From contig NZ_VICD02000208.1 in the NCBI RefSeq assembly GCF_006546735.2, positions 1 through 32,926 of the forward strand: DNA of 32,926 nucleotides. The letters are read 5' to 3'. This document shows positions 24,604 to 30,984 of the stretch, in pieces. How positions within the stretch are numbered: the first letter of the stretch is position 1; the number at the start of each line of letters is the position of its first letter. Source of the stretch: Marilutibacter maris. GTDB lineage: Bacteria > Pseudomonadota > Gammaproteobacteria > Xanthomonadales > Xanthomonadaceae. Made by a program: the position numbers and the translations under genes. Under the pieces are notes generated by a model that worked only from the letters and a program-made list of their open reading frames with translations, was not told the DNA's origin and did no database searches.

Positions 24604-25056
24604 ATGGATCGTCGTTATCGCAAAAGATTGCAGGTCTACTGGGCTCGCGCAGAAGCTTGTGAACGTCGAAAAATCGACCGTCTCGATCTGACGAGTTGGT
24701 TCGACCACTGGCATACTCATGTGGATTGGTGGGGCCGGGGTAACACTCATCCAGAGAACGTCCCAGAGATTGCAGCCGCTACGGTTCGACTGCTTCAGTA
24801 CTTGGAGATGCTCGCCAAGCATCGTTCGGAGCCTATCCAGCTTTGGGCAACCCTATGCGGCAACACCATGGACAATGCGGTGTACGCTCATTCACAGAAC
24901 CCCAATGGGTCCACCTACCCATATGATTTCCCTATGGTTACCTGGGACCCACCTGTTCCGGATTGGGTGGCAACTTCTGTCCGAAGTGACACCCACCAAG
25001 TTGGCGTGGCCAGATACGATGACACGGTTGTTTACGTTGTTCGGAAGCGGGCCTAA
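24604..25056 (+). CDS. Cassette 5: hypothetical protein rich in aromatic residues
   Basis: 150 residues from ATG 24604, six bases after attC 5. Notable stretches are WFDHWHTHVDWWGRGNTHPE, LLQYLEMLAKHRSEPIQLWA and a C-terminal strand DDTVVYVVRKRA. It appears soluble, with no signal peptide or membrane span. I recall similar proteins from other bacteria only as hypothetical; an immunity-protein-like role is conceivable but unsupported. The TAA stop is inside the R'' core of attC 6. Confidence 0.75.
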   Translation: MDRRYRKRLQVYWARAEACERRKIDRLDLTSWFDHWHTHVDWWGRGNTHPENVPEIAAATVRLLQYLEMLAKHRSEPIQLWATLCGNTMDNAVYAHSQNPNGSTYPYDFPMVTWDPPVPDWVATSVRSDTHQVGVARYDDTVVYVVRKRA

Positions 25057-25110
25057 CAGTTCATTCAGGCCGAGCCCGTTCCGCAGATCGGATCAGTTAA
25101 GACGTCAGGC
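25051..25110 (+). repeat. attC site 6 (60 bp)
   Basis: R'' GCCTAAC, AGTTCATTCAGGCCGAGCC, CGTTCCGCAG, ATCGGATCAGTTAAGAC, R' GTCAGGC. The R'' core is fully consensus. Confidence 0.88.
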
Positions 25111-25113
25111 ATT

Positions 25114-25449
25114 ATGAACAGCGCTTTTGATAGCATTCAGTGGGAAGAGCCTTGGCAAACCATCCAGTTCGCAGTTGAGGCCCTGCACATCCAGAATCAG
25201 CTGGAAAGTGAAATTTCCAGCCAGCACCCACTTTTCAGAATGGAGGCGAGAGTTGTTGGCCGGAGAGTTGACAACGATGATGTGGCAGCCGTCTTGAAGG
25301 ATGGAACTTATGTCAACGTGCACTTGATCTGGGGCTCTGCACCGGAAGCATTTCCTGCAGAGTACCCGCACTGGTTTCCTTATGGCAGCTTGGAACAGTT
25401 CATTCTCGCAATGAAAGCTGACTCTGCAGACTATCGCGATGGCCCCTAG
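25114..25449 (+). CDS. Cassette 6: hypothetical protein
   Basis: 111 residues from ATG 25114, three bases after attC 6. Acidic and soluble, beginning MNSAFDSIQWEEPWQTIQFA. The centre has alternating hydrophobic and polar residues (AAVLKDGTYVNVHLIW) that suggest beta strands, and the end is helical (SLEQFILAMKADSADY). No family recognised. The TAG stop is inside the R'' core of attC 7. A 118-codon frame on the opposite strand covers the same DNA but runs through attC 6 or 7 and is rejected. Confidence 0.72.
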   Translation: MNSAFDSIQWEEPWQTIQFAVEALHIQNQLESEISSQHPLFRMEARVVGRRVDNDDVAAVLKDGTYVNVHLIWGSAPEAFPAEYPHWFPYGSLEQFILAMKADSADYRDGP

Positions 25450-25497
25450 CAGCTCACTCAAGCCAACGTCGCTTGTCGGCTCGGCTTAGGGCTGCAC
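25444..25497 (+). repeat. attC site 7, shortened (54 bp)
   Basis: R'' CCCTAGC, AGCTCACTCAAGCCAACG, CGCTTGTCGG, CGGCTTAG, then only GGCTGCAC where ACTCAGGCGTTRRRY is expected. About six bases are missing from the L'-R' part and the crossover triplet is lost, so this site is probably inactive. Confidence 0.7.
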
Positions 25498-25812
25498 ATG
25501 AGCAATCCTTATCAGCCAGCAAAGGCAGCACTCCCCACAACACGGCGATCCTGGCGTCTTGCTCATTCGCTGATAGCCTTTGTTTCAGGCCTTGCGGTTC
25601 CGCCATTAACCATCTTTCTGACAGCTCGCCTGCTCGCTCCCGACGTCCCGTTGGCCAGGGGCAACTCAACATTTTGGGGTTCAGCGATCTTAGGCAGCAT
25701 GCTGGCCGCTGCTGCCGTCTATAGACATAAGCGTATTCCGCTGTGGTTAGCTGCCGCTACAGGTCCTGCCATCGTGCTTATGCTCATCTTGGCGCACGCG
25801 CTGTGGGCATAG
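25498..25812 (+). CDS. Cassette 7: small integral membrane protein
   Basis: 104 residues. Three membrane segments are apparent: SLIAFVSGLAVPPLTIFLTA, FWGSAILGSMLAAAAVY and LWLAAATGPAIVLMLILAHA. The short cytoplasmic N-terminus is basic (KAALPTTRRSWR). The ATG starts right at the end of attC 7. The stop TAG is 12 bases before attC 8. Family not recognised. Confidence 0.75.
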   Translation: MSNPYQPAKAALPTTRRSWRLAHSLIAFVSGLAVPPLTIFLTARLLAPDVPLARGNSTFWGSAILGSMLAAAAVYRHKRIPLWLAAATGPAIVLMLILAHALWA

Positions 25813-25824
25813 GCATTGAGGGCA

Positions 25825-25884
25825 GCCCAATACATCATTCAAGCCGAACCCGCTTCACGGGTCGGCTCAACTCAAGCGTTGAGG
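25825..25884 (+). repeat. attC site 8 (60 bp)
   Basis: R'' GCCCAAT, ACATCATTCAAGCCGAACC, CGCTTCACGG, GTCGGCTCAACTCAAGC, R' GTTGAGG. The L stem AGCCGA/TCGGCT is perfect and the GTT triplet is kept. Confidence 0.88.
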
Positions 25885-25899
25885 CGCGACATAGAGATC

Positions 25900-26268
25900 A
25901 TGCAGATCGTCAAAGGCACCTGTCATTGCAAAGCCGTTGAATTCGAGGTTGACCTGTTCAACGGCCACGAGAACATTCGCCGTTGCAATTGCTCCATCTG
26001 CAGCCGCAAGGGCGCGATCATGGCAGGGGTAACGCTCGACCGGCTTCGCGTCACCCGTGGCCAGGACAAGCTCAGCCTCTATCAGTGGAACACCCGGATC
26101 GCCAAACACTACTTCTGCAGTGTCTGCGGGATCTACACGCATCACCAACGTCGCAGCGTGCCTACCGAATACGGCTACAATCTGGCCTGCATCGAGGGGA
26201 TCGACCTTGCGGAGATCGGCCCAATCGGAGCCAGCAACGGCGCGAACCAGACGCTGGTTGCGCCATAG
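25900..26268 (+). CDS. Cassette 8: GFA/CENP-V family protein
   Basis: 122 residues from ATG 25900; the in-frame GTG/ATG region upstream is attC sequence. The zinc-binding GFA (glutathione-dependent formaldehyde-activating enzyme-like) fold is recognisable from GTCHCKAVEFEV, RRCNCSICSRKGAI and YFCSVCGIYTHHQRR. The order CxC...CxxC...CxxC fits the family. Members bind two zinc ions; the exact reaction of most is unknown. The TAG stop is inside the R'' core of attC 9. GFA-type genes are frequent cassette cargo in environmental integrons, as I recall. Confidence 0.88.
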   Translation: MQIVKGTCHCKAVEFEVDLFNGHENIRRCNCSICSRKGAIMAGVTLDRLRVTRGQDKLSLYQWNTRIAKHYFCSVCGIYTHHQRRSVPTEYGYNLACIEGIDLAEIGPIGASNGANQTLVAP

Positions 26269-26322
26269 CTGCTCATTCAGGCCGAAGTTGCTTCCCCGGT
26301 CGGCTTGAATCCAGCGTTGGGC
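26263..26322 (+). repeat. attC site 9 (60 bp)
   Basis: R'' CCATAGC, TGCTCATTCAGGCCGAAG, TTGCTTCCCCGG, TCGGCTTGAATCCAGC, R' GTTGGGC. R' is a full match to GTTRRRY. Confidence 0.87.
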
Positions 26323-26346
26323 TCCAGTGGCGAGGAAGTCGTAGCG

Positions 26347-26628
26347 ATGAAGAATCTACTGACTCTGGCAGTAGTTGCGATGCTGGCCTATTGGGGGTAC
26401 GACATGTACCAGTCGCATATGGCTGCTCAGGTAGAAGGCCGCCACGCATCACCAACCACAGCAGCCCGGACCGCGGCTCCAGCCCCCTTCAAGTGCGACG
26501 GCCGCACCCACTGCTCACAGATGACTTCATGCGCAGAGGCCACACACTTCATCAGGCACTGCCCCAATACCAAGATGGACGGCGACAATGACGGTATCCC
26601 CTGCGAGCAGCAATGGTGCAGGAACTAG
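26347..26628 (+). CDS. Cassette 9: Excalibur calcium-binding domain protein
   Basis: 93 residues from ATG 26347, with a GAGGAAG ribosome-binding site upstream. An N-terminal hydrophobic stretch (LLTLAVVAMLAYWGYDMY) acts as signal anchor or signal peptide. A linker rich in alanine, threonine and proline leads to an Excalibur domain: CDGRTHCSQMTSCAEATHF, then DGDNDGIPCEQQWC, where DxDxDGxxCE is the calcium-binding signature. Likely exported, with disulphides and bound Ca2+. It stops at TAG 26626, eight bases ahead of attC 10. Confidence 0.88.
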   Translation: MKNLLTLAVVAMLAYWGYDMYQSHMAAQVEGRHASPTTAARTAAPAPFKCDGRTHCSQMTSCAEATHFIRHCPNTKMDGDNDGIPCEQQWCRN

Positions 26629-26635
26629 TGTCAAG

Positions 26636-26701
26636 ACCTGACGATTCGTTCAAGCCAACACAACACCGCCTTGTGGCACAGCCCAGCCCTCACGCATAGA
26701 T
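26636..26701 (+). repeat. attC site 10, diverged (66 bp)
   Basis: R'' ACCTGAC, GATTCGTTCAAGCCAACA, then a changed centre (CACCGCCTTGTGGC) and L' reduced to CAGCCCAGCCCTCACG before R' CATAGAT. The left half is typical; the right half has decayed. Confidence 0.7.
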
Positions 26702-26717
26702 TATCAGGAAGACAAAC

Positions 26718-27104
26718 ATGAGCCCGGAGATAACCGCAGGCCTGTTCGGCATCATCGGCGTACTGGTTGGAGGCCTGGTCGCCTGGTGGCTTCAGAAGGA
26801 CCGGTCTTCGACCGACTTCAGGATCGCGCTGGAGGCGATCAAGACCGAGCACATGGCCGAGACGACCGCCAGGCACTTCCTCAGCCACCAGGGCTACACC
26901 GACCGCTCATTCGAGCTGCTGAGCGAGCGCCTCGGCGGTTTCGAGGAAGACGAGCTGAGAAGGATCCTGGTCCGCGCCGGTGCCATCCGCTATATCCGCA
27001 AGGACGGCAGCGAGTTCTGGCGCCTGCTCTCCAGGGAGTCCGAGGCCATCGCCAGGGCCCGGGCCCGAAGCGAGTCGTCCGAACCTTCCGATGACGACAT
27101 CTGA
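26718..27104 (+). CDS. Cassette 10: membrane-anchored hypothetical protein
   Basis: 128 residues. One N-terminal membrane helix (ITAGLFGIIGVLVGGLVAWW) is followed by a soluble domain of about 100 residues. Its part HFLSHQGYTDRSFELLSERL...LRRILVRAGAIRYI has the helix pattern of a winged-helix-like fold, ending with an arginine/serine/aspartate-rich tail. GC content is higher than in cassettes 1-9 and closer to the chromosome. The TGA stop is inside the R'' of the truncated attC 11. Family not identified. Confidence 0.78.
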   Translation: MSPEITAGLFGIIGVLVGGLVAWWLQKDRSSTDFRIALEAIKTEHMAETTARHFLSHQGYTDRSFELLSERLGGFEEDELRRILVRAGAIRYIRKDGSEFWRLLSRESEAIARARARSESSEPSDDDI

Positions 27105-27150
27105 CGATCCATTCGAGCCGACGCCGCTCCGCTGCGCGACCTGACCCGCC
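27099..27150 (+). repeat. attC site 11, truncated to its 5' half
   Basis: R'' ATCTGAC, GATCCATTCGAGCCGACGCC and the central GCTCCGCTGCGC are typical. The right half (GGCTTAACTCAGGCGTT...) is missing; the sequence passes into GACCTGACCCGCCCCCC and the methyltransferase ATG at 27155. It marks the right end of the recognisable array. Confidence 0.72.
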
Positions 27151-27154
27151 CCCC

Positions 27155-27757
27155 ATGACGCCATCGCAAACCGCCGCCACCTACGACAGGATCGCCCAGC
27201 ATTGGGACCACGCCGGCTTCGATCACTCCAATGGCATGGCCCAGCATGAACGCGCGCTTGCGTTCGTATCAGCGCGCGGCTCGGCGCTGGACGTGGGTTG
27301 CGGCAGCAGCGGGCGCATCGTGTCCCTGCTGTTGCAGAAAGGCTTCCGGGTCGAGGCACTCGACCTGTCCCCCGAGATGCTGCGTCGCGCGAAGCGGCAT
27401 CACCCCGATGTCACCTTCCATCACGCCGACATCTGCACGTGGGAGATAGACGAGCCCTTCGACTTCATCTCCGCCTGGGACAGCATCTGGCACGTGCCGC
27501 TGGGACACCAGACCGCGGTGGTCGACAAGCTGTGCCGCGGGCTTTCCAGCGGCGGTGTCCTGATCTTCTCGTCCGGCGGCGTGTACGCTCCGGATGAAGT
27601 CACTGGAACCTGCTTCGGGCAAGCGCTCTATCACGCTTCGCCCGGGATTCCCGCACTGCTGCGGACAATCGAGGACGCCGGCTGCCATTGCCGTCACCTC
27701 GAGTTCGATGCGGGACCCGACGACAGGCATGTCTACTTCATTGTGCAGCGGCCCTGA
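27155..27757 (+). CDS. Class I SAM-dependent methyltransferase
   Basis: 200 residues. It begins MTPSQTAATYDRIAQHWDH; motif I ALDVGCGSSGRIVSLLLQKG binds SAM, with post-I VEALDLSPEMLRRAKR and motif IV FDFISAWDSIWHVPL. These are of the small-molecule methyltransferase type; the substrate is unknown. It directly follows the truncated attC 11, at the distance expected of a cassette gene, so it may be an eleventh cassette that lost its downstream attC. Its GC content is intermediate. Confidence 0.9.
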   Translation: MTPSQTAATYDRIAQHWDHAGFDHSNGMAQHERALAFVSARGSALDVGCGSSGRIVSLLLQKGFRVEALDLSPEMLRRAKRHHPDVTFHHADICTWEIDEPFDFISAWDSIWHVPLGHQTAVVDKLCRGLSSGGVLIFSSGGVYAPDEVTGTCFGQALYHASPGIPALLRTIEDAGCHCRHLEFDAGPDDRHVYFIVQRP

Positions 27758-27818
27758 TGTTCGACCGGGCACAGGCACGGCGCGATACATGGCGAGATGA
27801 CCGGGTACTGGACACCAA

Positions 27819-28202
27819 GTGGAGACATGCTTTCGCATCCTCGGCGCGCTGCATCTGATGTACGGCGCAGTCCTCTTCGGCATCCTCGTCGATGCCTTGA
27901 AGGAGGACTCCGGCATCGAACTCCCACGCGCCCAATGGGGCATCAAGGCGGTCCTGCTGCTGGCGGAGGTGTCGTTGCTGCTCATCTGCGGCTGCGCTGC
28001 ACTCCTCTTGGAACCGAGCGCCTTCGCCTATGCGCTCCTTGCGCTCGTAGCCTGCTTCCTGGTCGCGTTCTCCGACACCGTGGCCCTTCGTGGACCACGC
28101 GCCCTTGTCGACCTCCCGCCCGGGTTCTATCTTCATGTGGCGATCCAGGGCATCGCCGCGTCGGCCTTGTTTGTTCTCGCTCCCGCTGTGGCAGGCACCT
28201 AG
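27819..28202 (+). CDS. Small integral membrane protein, unknown
   Basis: 127 residues from GTG 27819, with four hydrophobic segments: LGALHLMYGAVLFGILV, IKAVLLLAEVSLLLICGCAALLL, AFAYALLALVACFLVAF and a C-terminal HVAIQGIAASALFVLAPAVAG. The GTG start keeps the first segment whole; the ATG at 27858 would cut it. No ribosome-binding site is obvious, and no family is recognised. Confidence 0.65.
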   Translation: METCFRILGALHLMYGAVLFGILVDALKEDSGIELPRAQWGIKAVLLLAEVSLLLICGCAALLLEPSAFAYALLALVACFLVAFSDTVALRGPRALVDLPPGFYLHVAIQGIAASALFVLAPAVAGT

Positions 28203-28271
28203 GTGCGCGCGCCCCAGGCCGCTTCACCGTTTTTCGGGCCCCGCAGGCACGATTCGGGCATTGGACTCCGC

Positions 28272-28592
28272 ATGAAACGTCATCGAACTCCTCAAGAGAA
28301 GAAGGCCCTGAGTCTCGAGCGCGATCGACGCAATGTCGTCGCCGAGAGCCAATGGGGCGGGCGCGAGGCGATCGCCAGACGCAAGCAATGGGTCAACCAG
28401 TCCCATCGCAAGGCCGTGCATCAGGCGCTCTCGGCGCTCTCCGGTCACGTGCCGGCCGATCCCGAGGCGGTGGCGTCCGCGGTGGCTTCGACCAGGCGCC
28501 ACCACTGGCGCAAGACACCGGACGTCCCGCTTGGCGAGGCGCTTCTGCTGCGACGCTCCCGGAGCGCCACGGGCGACGGCAGCGATGCCTGA
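28272..28592 (+). CDS. Small basic hypothetical protein
   Basis: 106 residues from ATG 28272, strongly basic, starting MKRHRTPQEKKALSLERDRR. I recall this N-terminal pattern (TPQEKKALSLxRDRRN) from short uncharacterised proteins of other proteobacteria. The remainder has helical segments (KAVHQALSALSGHVPADPEA) and an Arg/Ser-rich end. The basic charge is compatible with nucleic-acid binding but nothing more can be said. The frame opens at 28203, directly after the previous gene. Confidence 0.65.
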   Translation: MKRHRTPQEKKALSLERDRRNVVAESQWGGREAIARRKQWVNQSHRKAVHQALSALSGHVPADPEAVASAVASTRRHHWRKTPDVPLGEALLLRRSRSATGDGSDA

Positions 28593-28690
28593 AAGGTCCT
28601 CAAGTCGCGCCCTTCGAACACGCTGACCCAACAGACAGCGGGAACGCATCACCGGCCATCCGGGCCGTGGCCTTTGACTGCCCAGGCGAC

Positions 28691-28734
28691 GGGCCAACAC
28701 GTGCATCACCTGTTGGCGCATTACCCGTTGGCCC
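28691..28734. repeat. Inverted repeat in the gap before the ABM gene
   Basis: GGGCCAAC (28691-28698) and GTTGGCCC (28727-28734) are perfect inverted copies, and a nested GCCAACA/TGTTGGC pair lies at 28693-28717. The outer ends have the form RYYYAAC...GTTRRRY, like an attC core, but the inner attC segments are missing. Confidence 0.45.
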
Positions 28735-28822
28735 AGGCGGTTCTCGCCTTGCGGTCCCAAACCCGTCCGATTCCGGCACCATGCACCTCCACCAGAACGC
28801 ATCTGCACCGGACCCATCGCAT

Positions 28823-29158
28823 ATGACCAACCCGCAACCCGCCTTCTGCGCCCTCTACCGGTGGCGCCTGCATCCCGGCACCGAGGCGTCCTTCGTCCGC
28901 GCATGGTCTCGCGTCACCCAGTTGCTGAAGGCCGAGCGCGGCTCGCTGGGGTCGCGCCTGCATCGAGGCCCGGACGACATCTGGTACAGCTACACCCAAT
29001 GGCCCTCCGCCGAGGCGAAGGCCGAGGGGCTGGCGCAGCCGTCGGTGGACCCGGAGGCCTGGCAGCAGATGCGGGACGCCATCGCCGAGCGCCTGCCGGA
29101 GATCATCCTCGAACCGGTGGCGGACTACCTGGCGCCATTGCCCAACGACGGCGATTGA
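28823..29158 (+). CDS. Antibiotic biosynthesis monooxygenase (ABM)-like protein
   Basis: 111 residues from ATG 28823, a dimeric alpha+beta-barrel type protein by resemblance. It starts FCALYRWRLHPGTEASFVRA, followed by SLGSRLHRGPDDIWYSYTQW, typical of ABM/YgiN-like small monooxygenases. Catalytic residues are poorly conserved in this family, so the function is uncertain. An in-frame ATG at 28781 would add 14 residues; neither has a clear ribosome-binding site. Confidence 0.78.
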   Translation: MTNPQPAFCALYRWRLHPGTEASFVRAWSRVTQLLKAERGSLGSRLHRGPDDIWYSYTQWPSAEAKAEGLAQPSVDPEAWQQMRDAIAERLPEIILEPVADYLAPLPNDGD

Positions 29159-29194
29159 GCGCCCATTCGCGCGAGCTGCCACCACTCGCCCAAC

Positions 29195-29217
29195 AAAAAA
29201 CCCCGCAAGCGCGGGGT
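29195..29217 (-). terminator. Intrinsic terminator downstream of tRNA-Thr
   Basis: Minus strand: ACCCCGC-GCTT-GCGGGGT followed by TTTTTG, a 7-bp GC stem with a T-run. It lies 47 bases past the tRNA 3' end and would end the minus-strand transcript. On the + strand the tail is weak (CTTCT), so it might also slow read-through from the ABM gene. Confidence 0.85.
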
Positions 29218-29263
29218 CTTCTGCGAGGCGCCGCTCCGTGCGGGCACGGGCGGAACCGTCGAT

Positions 29264-29339
29264 TGGTGCCGGAGATAGGAATCGAACCTACGACCCCATC
29301 ATTACGAATGACGTGCTCTACCAACTGAGCTACTCCGGC
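29264..29339 (-). tRNA. tRNA-Thr (anticodon CGT)
   Basis: 76 bases including encoded CCA. Acceptor GCCGGAG/CTCCGGC, D arm with AGCTCAGTTGGTAGAGC, anticodon arm CGTCA-TTCGTAA-TGATG giving anticodon CGT (reads ACG), T arm with GGTTCGATTCC, and A as discriminator. All canonical. Confidence 0.97.
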
Positions 29340-29469
29340 GGGAGCCTTGGCCGCCACCGCGTCGGGAACGCGACAGGCGAGCACAGGGAGGTGGATTCTA
29401 GGGCGCCGGAGGGTGGCGGTCAATTCGCGGCCCCGGCCAGGTCGGCCGGCACCGCAATCGACCGGCCAT

Positions 29470-30420
29470 TCAGTCGACAAGCTGCAGGCGCAGCTCCTTC
29501 GGCAGCGCGAACACCATGCTTTCCGGCTCGCCGTCCAGCTCGTTGACGTGGCCCGCGCCCAGTTCGCGCAGCCGCTCGATCACACCGCGCACCAGCACTT
29601 CCGGCGCCGAGGCACCGGCAGTCACTCCGATCCGCTCGCACCCGCGCACCCATTCCGGGTCGATCTCGATCGCGCCGTCGATCAGGTAGGCGCGAGTGCC
29701 CTCGCGTTCGGCCAGCTCGCGCAGGCGGTTGGAATTGGAGCTGTTGACCGAGCCCACGACCAGGACCAGGTCGCAGCGGGCCGCCAGCTCGCGCACCGCG
29801 TCCTGGCGGTTCTGGGTCGCGTAGCAGATGTCGTCGTTCTTCGGGCCCTGGATCGCCGGGAAGCGCTTCCGCAGGGCCTCGATCACCACCTTGGTGTCGT
29901 CGACCGACAGCGTGGTCTGGGTGGTGTAGGCCAGGTTCTCCGGCTGCCCCACCTGCAGTGCCGCGACATCCTCGATGTCCTCGACCAGGTAGATGCGCCC
30001 CTCGCCCGCCTCGCGCTGCCACTGGCCCATCGTGCCTTCGACCTCGGGATGGCCGGCGTGGCCGATCAGGACCACGTCGCGGCCGGCGCGGCAATGGCGG
30101 GCGACCTCGAAGTGGACCTTGGTCACCAGCGGACAGGTCGCGTCGAACACCTTCAGGTCGCGTCGTTCGGCCTCGGTGCGCACCGCCTGGGAGACGCCGT
30201 GGGCGCTGAAGATCACGGTCGCGCCGTCGGGCACCTCGTCCAGCTCCTCGACGAAGATCGCGCCGCGGTGACGCAGGTCGTCGACCACGAAGCGGTTGTG
30301 GACGACCTCGTGACGGACGTAGATCGGCGCGCCCAGCGTCTCCAGCGCACGCTTGACGATCTCGATCGCGCGGTCGACACCGGCGCAGAAACCACGGGGA
30401 TTGGCGAGCAGGACATCCAT
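29470..30420 (-). CDS. ispH: 4-hydroxy-3-methylbut-2-enyl diphosphate reductase IspH
   Basis: Last step of the MEP isoprenoid pathway: reduces HMBPP to IPP and DMAPP with a [4Fe-4S] cluster. 316 residues, full length. The three cluster cysteines are visible in [23 protein letters not shown] and [11 protein letters not shown]. Other conserved stretches are [10 protein letters not shown]-like [26 protein letters not shown] and [18 protein letters not shown] ends 6 bases before the ATG, so it may have its own leaderless promoter although lspA-ileS lie just upstream. Confidence 0.97.
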   Translation of the reverse strand: MDVLLANPRGFCAGVDRAIEIVKRALETLGAPIYVRHEVVHNRFVVDDLRHRGAIFVEELDEVPDGATVIFSAHGVSQAVRTEAERRDLKVFDATCPLVTKVHFEVARHCRAGRDVVLIGHAGHPEVEGTMGQWQREAGEGRIYLVEDIEDVAALQVGQPENLAYTTQTTLSVDDTKVVIEALRKRFPAIQGPKNDDICYATQNRQDAVRELAARCDLVLVVGSVNSSNSNRLRELAEREGTRAYLIDGAIEIDPEWVRGCERIGVTAGASAPEVLVRGVIERLRELGAGHVNELDGEPESMVFALPKELRLQLVD

Positions 30421-30426
30421 GGGGCG

Positions 30427-30432
30427 ATTCTA
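30427..30432 (-). promoter_or_regulatory. Putative -10 element of ispH
   Basis: Minus-strand TAGAAT, 6 bases before the ispH ATG, inside the 38-base lspA-ispH gap. Spacing is the same as for the GNAT gene at 11047; the predicted start of transcription falls on the start codon. Confidence 0.45.
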
Positions 30433-30458
30433 CTCCTCGACGGGCCGGCGGGGTGGCC

Positions 30459-30977
30459 TCAGCCCTCCCCGGCCGCCTCCCGCGCCTTGTGCCCGAACAC
30501 GCCCATCAGGGCGATGCCGACGGCGCCGGCGACGATCGCCGAATCGGCGATGTTGAACGCGGGCCAGTACCAGTCGCGCCAGTACCACTGGATGAAGTCG
30601 ACCACGTGCCCGTGCATCAGACGGTCGATCACGTTGCCGATCGCACCGCCGATCACCAGCGCATACGGCAGCGCGGTGCGCCAGTCGCGACGCGGCGTAT
30701 GCGACAGCCACCAGCCGAGCAGGCCGCTGATCGCGACCGCCAGCACCAGGAAGAAATACTTCTGCCAGCCTCCGGCGTCGCTGAGGAAGCTGAAGGCGGC
30801 GCCGGTGTTGTAGGTGCGGTACCAGTTCCAGAAGCCGTCGATCACCGGGATCGCGGTGTACTCCGGCAACGAGGTCAGCACCCACCATTTGGTCAGCTGG
30901 TCGAGCGCGATCACCAGCACCGAAACCAGAAGCCAGGCCAGCGCATTGGGGGACGGACGGGAAGCGGTCATCGGCAT
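30459..30977 (-). CDS. lspA: Lipoprotein signal peptidase LspA
   Basis: Inner-membrane aspartic peptidase that removes signal peptides from prolipoproteins. 172 residues with four membrane spans. Catalytic aspartates are in [19 protein letters not shown] and [20 protein letters not shown] near the N-terminus is also conserved. The ATG at 30977 is used; 30971 is an in-frame alternative. It begins 7 bases after the ileS stop, giving the usual ileS-lspA operon. Confidence 0.96.
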   Translation of the reverse strand: MPMTASRPSPNALAWLLVSVLVIALDQLTKWWVLTSLPEYTAIPVIDGFWNWYRTYNTGAAFSFLSDAGGWQKYFFLVLAVAISGLLGWWLSHTPRRDWRTALPYALVIGGAIGNVIDRLMHGHVVDFIQWYWRDWYWPAFNIADSAIVAGAVGIALMGVFGHKAREAAGEG

Positions 30978-30984
30978 CGTGTCC

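Larger units (their letters stand above)
22868..27150 (+). mobile_element. Integron cassette array without integrase (CALIN)
   Basis: Ten attC sites of mostly 54-66 bp (one of 116 bp) separate ten small open reading frames, all on the + strand; an eleventh attC is cut short at the right end. The sites share the layout R''(RYYYAAC)-...TTCATTC-AAGCCGA-...CGCTTCGCGG...-CGGCTTAACTCAGGC-R'(GTTRRRY), close to the 60-bp attC of the aadA cassettes and of Xanthomonas/Pseudomonas integrons. No intI gene or attI site is present in the window. The genes are clearly poorer in GC than the flanking chromosome. Known: such clusters arise by integrase loss or by insertion of cassettes away from the integron. 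The last gene before the half-site is at 27104; the methyltransferase after it may be a further cassette that lost its attC. Confidence 0.92.
29159..29469. other. Intergenic region with terminator and tRNA-Thr
   Basis: The 311 bases between the ABM gene and ispH (convergent) hold an intrinsic terminator at 29195-29217 and the minus-strand tRNA-Thr at 29264-29339. The remaining bases show nothing else. Confidence 0.7.

Noticed and set aside
25105-25461. 118-codon minus-strand frame within cassette 6
   Set aside because: It extends into both flanking attC sites and opposes the orientation of all other cassettes; the plus-strand frame fits the cassette boundaries exactly.
22868-27150. CRISPR array as explanation of the regularly spaced repeats
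   Set aside because: Spacers are 270-450 bases long and contain genes; the repeats are imperfect and palindromic over 60 bases, as in attC.
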